This document shows, in pieces, positions 62,399 to 64,000 of a stretch of 64,000 bases of DNA. Origin of the DNA: Pedobacter zeae (GTDB lineage: Bacteria > Bacteroidota > Bacteroidia > Sphingobacteriales > Sphingobacteriaceae). The translations under genes were made by a program, and so were the position numbers. The notes beneath the pieces are model-generated. The model was not told the origin of the DNA, did not search any database, and was given only the letters and a program-made list of their open reading frames with translations. Position 1 is the first letter of the stretch; each line of letters begins with the position of its first letter. The DNA lies in contig NZ_JACIEF010000004.1 of the NCBI RefSeq assembly GCF_014196715.1, positions 124,001 to 188,000 of the forward strand. The letters run 5' to 3'.

Positions 62399-63373
62399 AT
62401 GAACTTGTTCACCTCCGTACACGATGTTCCAAGCATCAAACAGTTTGTAAATGATGCGCTTGCATTAAAGGAAAATCCTTTTGCATACCAGGATTTAGGT
62501 AAAAACAAGACTTTGGGTCTGGTTTTTATGAACCCGAGTTTACGTACCCGCTTAAGTACGCAAAAGGCAGCCTTAAACCTGGGCATGAATGTAATGGTAA
62601 TGAATATGGATAAAGAGGGCTGGGCTTTAGAAACACAGGATGGTGTGGTGATGAATGGTACAACGGTTGAACACATCCGCGAAGCTGCAGCTGTAATGGG
62701 CCAATACTGCGATATTTTGGGTTTACGTTCTTTCCCGAAGCTAAACAACCGGGAAGAGGATTACAGCGAAGATTTCTTTAATAAATTTGTTAAATACTGC
62801 GCGGTGCCTGTAGTAAGTTTAGAGAGTGCAACACGTCACCCATTACAAAGTTTTGCCGATATCATTACCATTCATGAAACCTGGACAAAAAAGCCTGACG
62901 GACGTAAACCAAAGGTAGTTCTGGCCTGGGCGCCACATGTTAAGGCTTTGCCACAGGCGGTACCAAATTCTTTTGCCGAGTGGATGTGTAAAGCACAGGA
63001 AGAAGGCATGATCGATTTTACGATAGCCCAACCAGAAGGTTACGAACTTTCGGAAGATTTTACACCCGGAGCAAATATCCAGTATAATTTAGAGGAAGCT
63101 TTATCCGGAGCAGATTATGTGTATGTGAAAAACTGGAGCAGTTATAAAGAATACGGTAAAGTATTAACTTACCCTGATGGCTGGATGATGAATAATGAGA
63201 AGTTGAAATTTACCAATGATGCCAAAGTAATGCACTGCTTACCGGTACGCCGTGATTTGGAATTATCATCCGAAATTTTAGATGGGCCAAACTCGTTGGT
63301 GATCCACGAGGCAGGTAACCGCTTATGGGCTGCACAGGCGGTAATTAAAGCGATATTGGAAGAATTGAAATAA
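62399..63373 (+). CDS. argF': N-succinylornithine/N-acetylornithine carbamoyltransferase
   Basis: 324 residues from the ATG at 62399; a longer frame upstream reads through non-conserved sequence. Carbamoyl-phosphate loop SLRTRLST at 47-54, HPLQSFAD and HCLPVRR are present. The specificity position, Pro90 in the Bacteroides fragilis succinylornithine enzyme and Glu92 in the Xanthomonas acetylornithine enzyme, is Val90 here (GTTVEHIRE). Published substitutions of that Glu by Pro, Ser, Val or Ala gave succinylornithine activity, so the succinyl substrate is favoured. Confidence 0.93.
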   Translation: MNLFTSVHDVPSIKQFVNDALALKENPFAYQDLGKNKTLGLVFMNPSLRTRLSTQKAALNLGMNVMVMNMDKEGWALETQDGVVMNGTTVEHIREAAAVMGQYCDILGLRSFPKLNNREEDYSEDFFNKFVKYCAVPVVSLESATRHPLQSFADIITIHETWTKKPDGRKPKVVLAWAPHVKALPQAVPNSFAEWMCKAQEEGMIDFTIAQPEGYELSEDFTPGANIQYNLEEALSGADYVYVKNWSSYKEYGKVLTYPDGWMMNNEKLKFTNDAKVMHCLPVRRDLELSSEILDGPNSLVIHEAGNRLWAAQAVIKAILEELK

Positions 63374-63408
63374 TAGTTTTTGTCCAAATTAACCCCAGAT
63401 AAAAAGGA

Positions 63409-63465
63409 TAACCACAGATACTTTTTTATGCCTAATCTAGGTTTATCTGTGCACATCTGTGGTTA
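63409..63465. repeat. Inverted repeat between argF' and argB
   Basis: TAACCACAGAT (63409-63419) and ATCTGTGGTTA (63455-63465) are perfectly complementary over 11 bases, with inner AGATAAA/TTTATCT-like words. It forms a hairpin with a ~35-base loop and no ORF, inside the 108-base gap. Confidence 0.7.
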
Positions 63466-63481
63466 ACTACTAAAATAGATT

Positions 63482-64000
63482 ATGAAACAACTCACTATCA
63501 TAAAAATCGGTGGAAACGTAATCGATAATTCAGAAAACCTGCATCAGTTTTTATTGGATTTTACAGCTTTGCCCGGAGATAAAATTTTGGTTCATGGCGG
63601 AGGTAAAATTGCAACCGAACTGAGCGAATCGTTAGGCATTGAGGCTAAAATGATTGAGGGTAGACGGATTACTGATATCGAAACCTTAAGGATCGTAACG
63701 ATGGTTTATGCTGGCTTAATCAATAAAAACATGGTAGCGCAATTACAGGCAAAAGGCAGCAATGCTATTGGTTTGAGCGGCGCAGATGGAAATGTAATCA
63801 AAGCAACCAAGCGGCCGGTAAAGGCAGTAACTTACGGCAATGAGCCCGGACCGTTAGCCGGTTCAGTAATCGATTATGGTTATGTGGGCGATCTTGATGA
63901 AAATTCGGTGTCATCGGGTACTTTACATAGTTTGTTGAATGCTGGCCTGGTTCCGGTACTATGTGCCATTACCCATGATGGGAATTCACAGTTGCTTAAT
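63482..64000 (+). CDS. argB: N-acylglutamate kinase, 3'-truncated by the window
   Basis: 173 codons are in the window with no stop. MKQLTIIKIGGNVIDNSE carries the substrate-phosphate Lys8 and the Gly-rich loop, ILVHGGGKIATELSE the second Gly loop, and IGLSGADGNVIKA the amino-acid-kinase core. It phosphorylates acyl-glutamate, the second step of the pathway. Remaining arginine genes (argE-type deacylase, argH) are expected just outside the window. Confidence 0.95.
   Translation, partial: MKQLTIIKIGGNVIDNSENLHQFLLDFTALPGDKILVHGGGKIATELSESLGIEAKMIEGRRITDIETLRIVTMVYAGLINKNMVAQLQAKGSNAIGLSGADGNVIKATKRPVKAVTYGNEPGPLAGSVIDYGYVGDLDENSVSSGTLHSLLNAGLVPVLCAITHDGNSQLLN

Overview
The window looks like a chromosome segment of a Bacteroidota bacterium, most likely Sphingobacteriaceae and Pedobacter-like. 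This rests on four SusC/SusD pairs, Bacteroidota-type promoter boxes (TAnnTTTG), the near absence of Shine-Dalgarno sequences, DUF-type lipoproteins typical of this phylum, and an arginine operon that uses the Bacteroidota N-succinyl/N-acetyl-ornithine carbamoyltransferase type. I saw no rRNA, tRNA, CRISPR array, prophage or transposase.

Layout. 1-6.7 kb: end of a 5'-truncated SusC gene, its SusD, then a convergent serine hydrolase and a single-domain response regulator. 7-12 kb: a PEP-synthase/rifampicin-phosphotransferase-like dikinase and a secreted S9 peptidase. 12.8-19.1 kb: a second SusC/SusD pair facing a periplasmic GH37 trehalase. 19.2-24.7 kb: single genes (NAD(P)-binding protein, HEXXH lipoprotein protease, DinB protein, a 59-residue hydrophilic protein, a tetrapyrrole-methylase-type methyltransferase, a DUF6600-like secreted protein with a Gln/Arg-rich tail). 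24.8-33 kb: a complete minus-strand cell-surface-signalling operon: ECF sigma, FecR anti-sigma, STN-containing SusC, SusD, and a DUF1735 plus F5/8C lipoprotein. 33.2-37.5 kb: HAD phosphatase, YtxH protein, beta-CASP nuclease-like protein, methyltransferase and LLM flavin oxidoreductase.

37.6-48.7 kb, minus strand: an outer-membrane beta-barrel protein, a TraB/TIKI-like secreted protein, an M28 peptidase, and an iron-uptake-like operon (siderophore receptor, DUF4198, PepSY membrane protein, DUF6607). Two copies of a 19-bp Fur-like palindrome precede the receptor. 49.1-55.5 kb: a fourth SusC/SusD pair with a FAS1 lipoprotein and a second accessory lipoprotein, followed by a convergent DUF4397 lipoprotein. 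56.6-64 kb: the arginine operon, GNAT (first step), argG, cupin, GNAT, argC, S23-type four-helix-bundle gene, argD, argF', and argB running off the window.

The most unusual structure is in the arginine operon. The S23-family gene between argC and argD is enclosed by a 16+5-bp inverted repeat, so the transcript could fold with this ORF in the loop. That is the architecture of 23S rRNA intervening sequences, but here in an mRNA. Other points of note are Val90 in ArgF', which predicts succinylornithine rather than acetylornithine as substrate, and operator-like repeats before several solitary genes.
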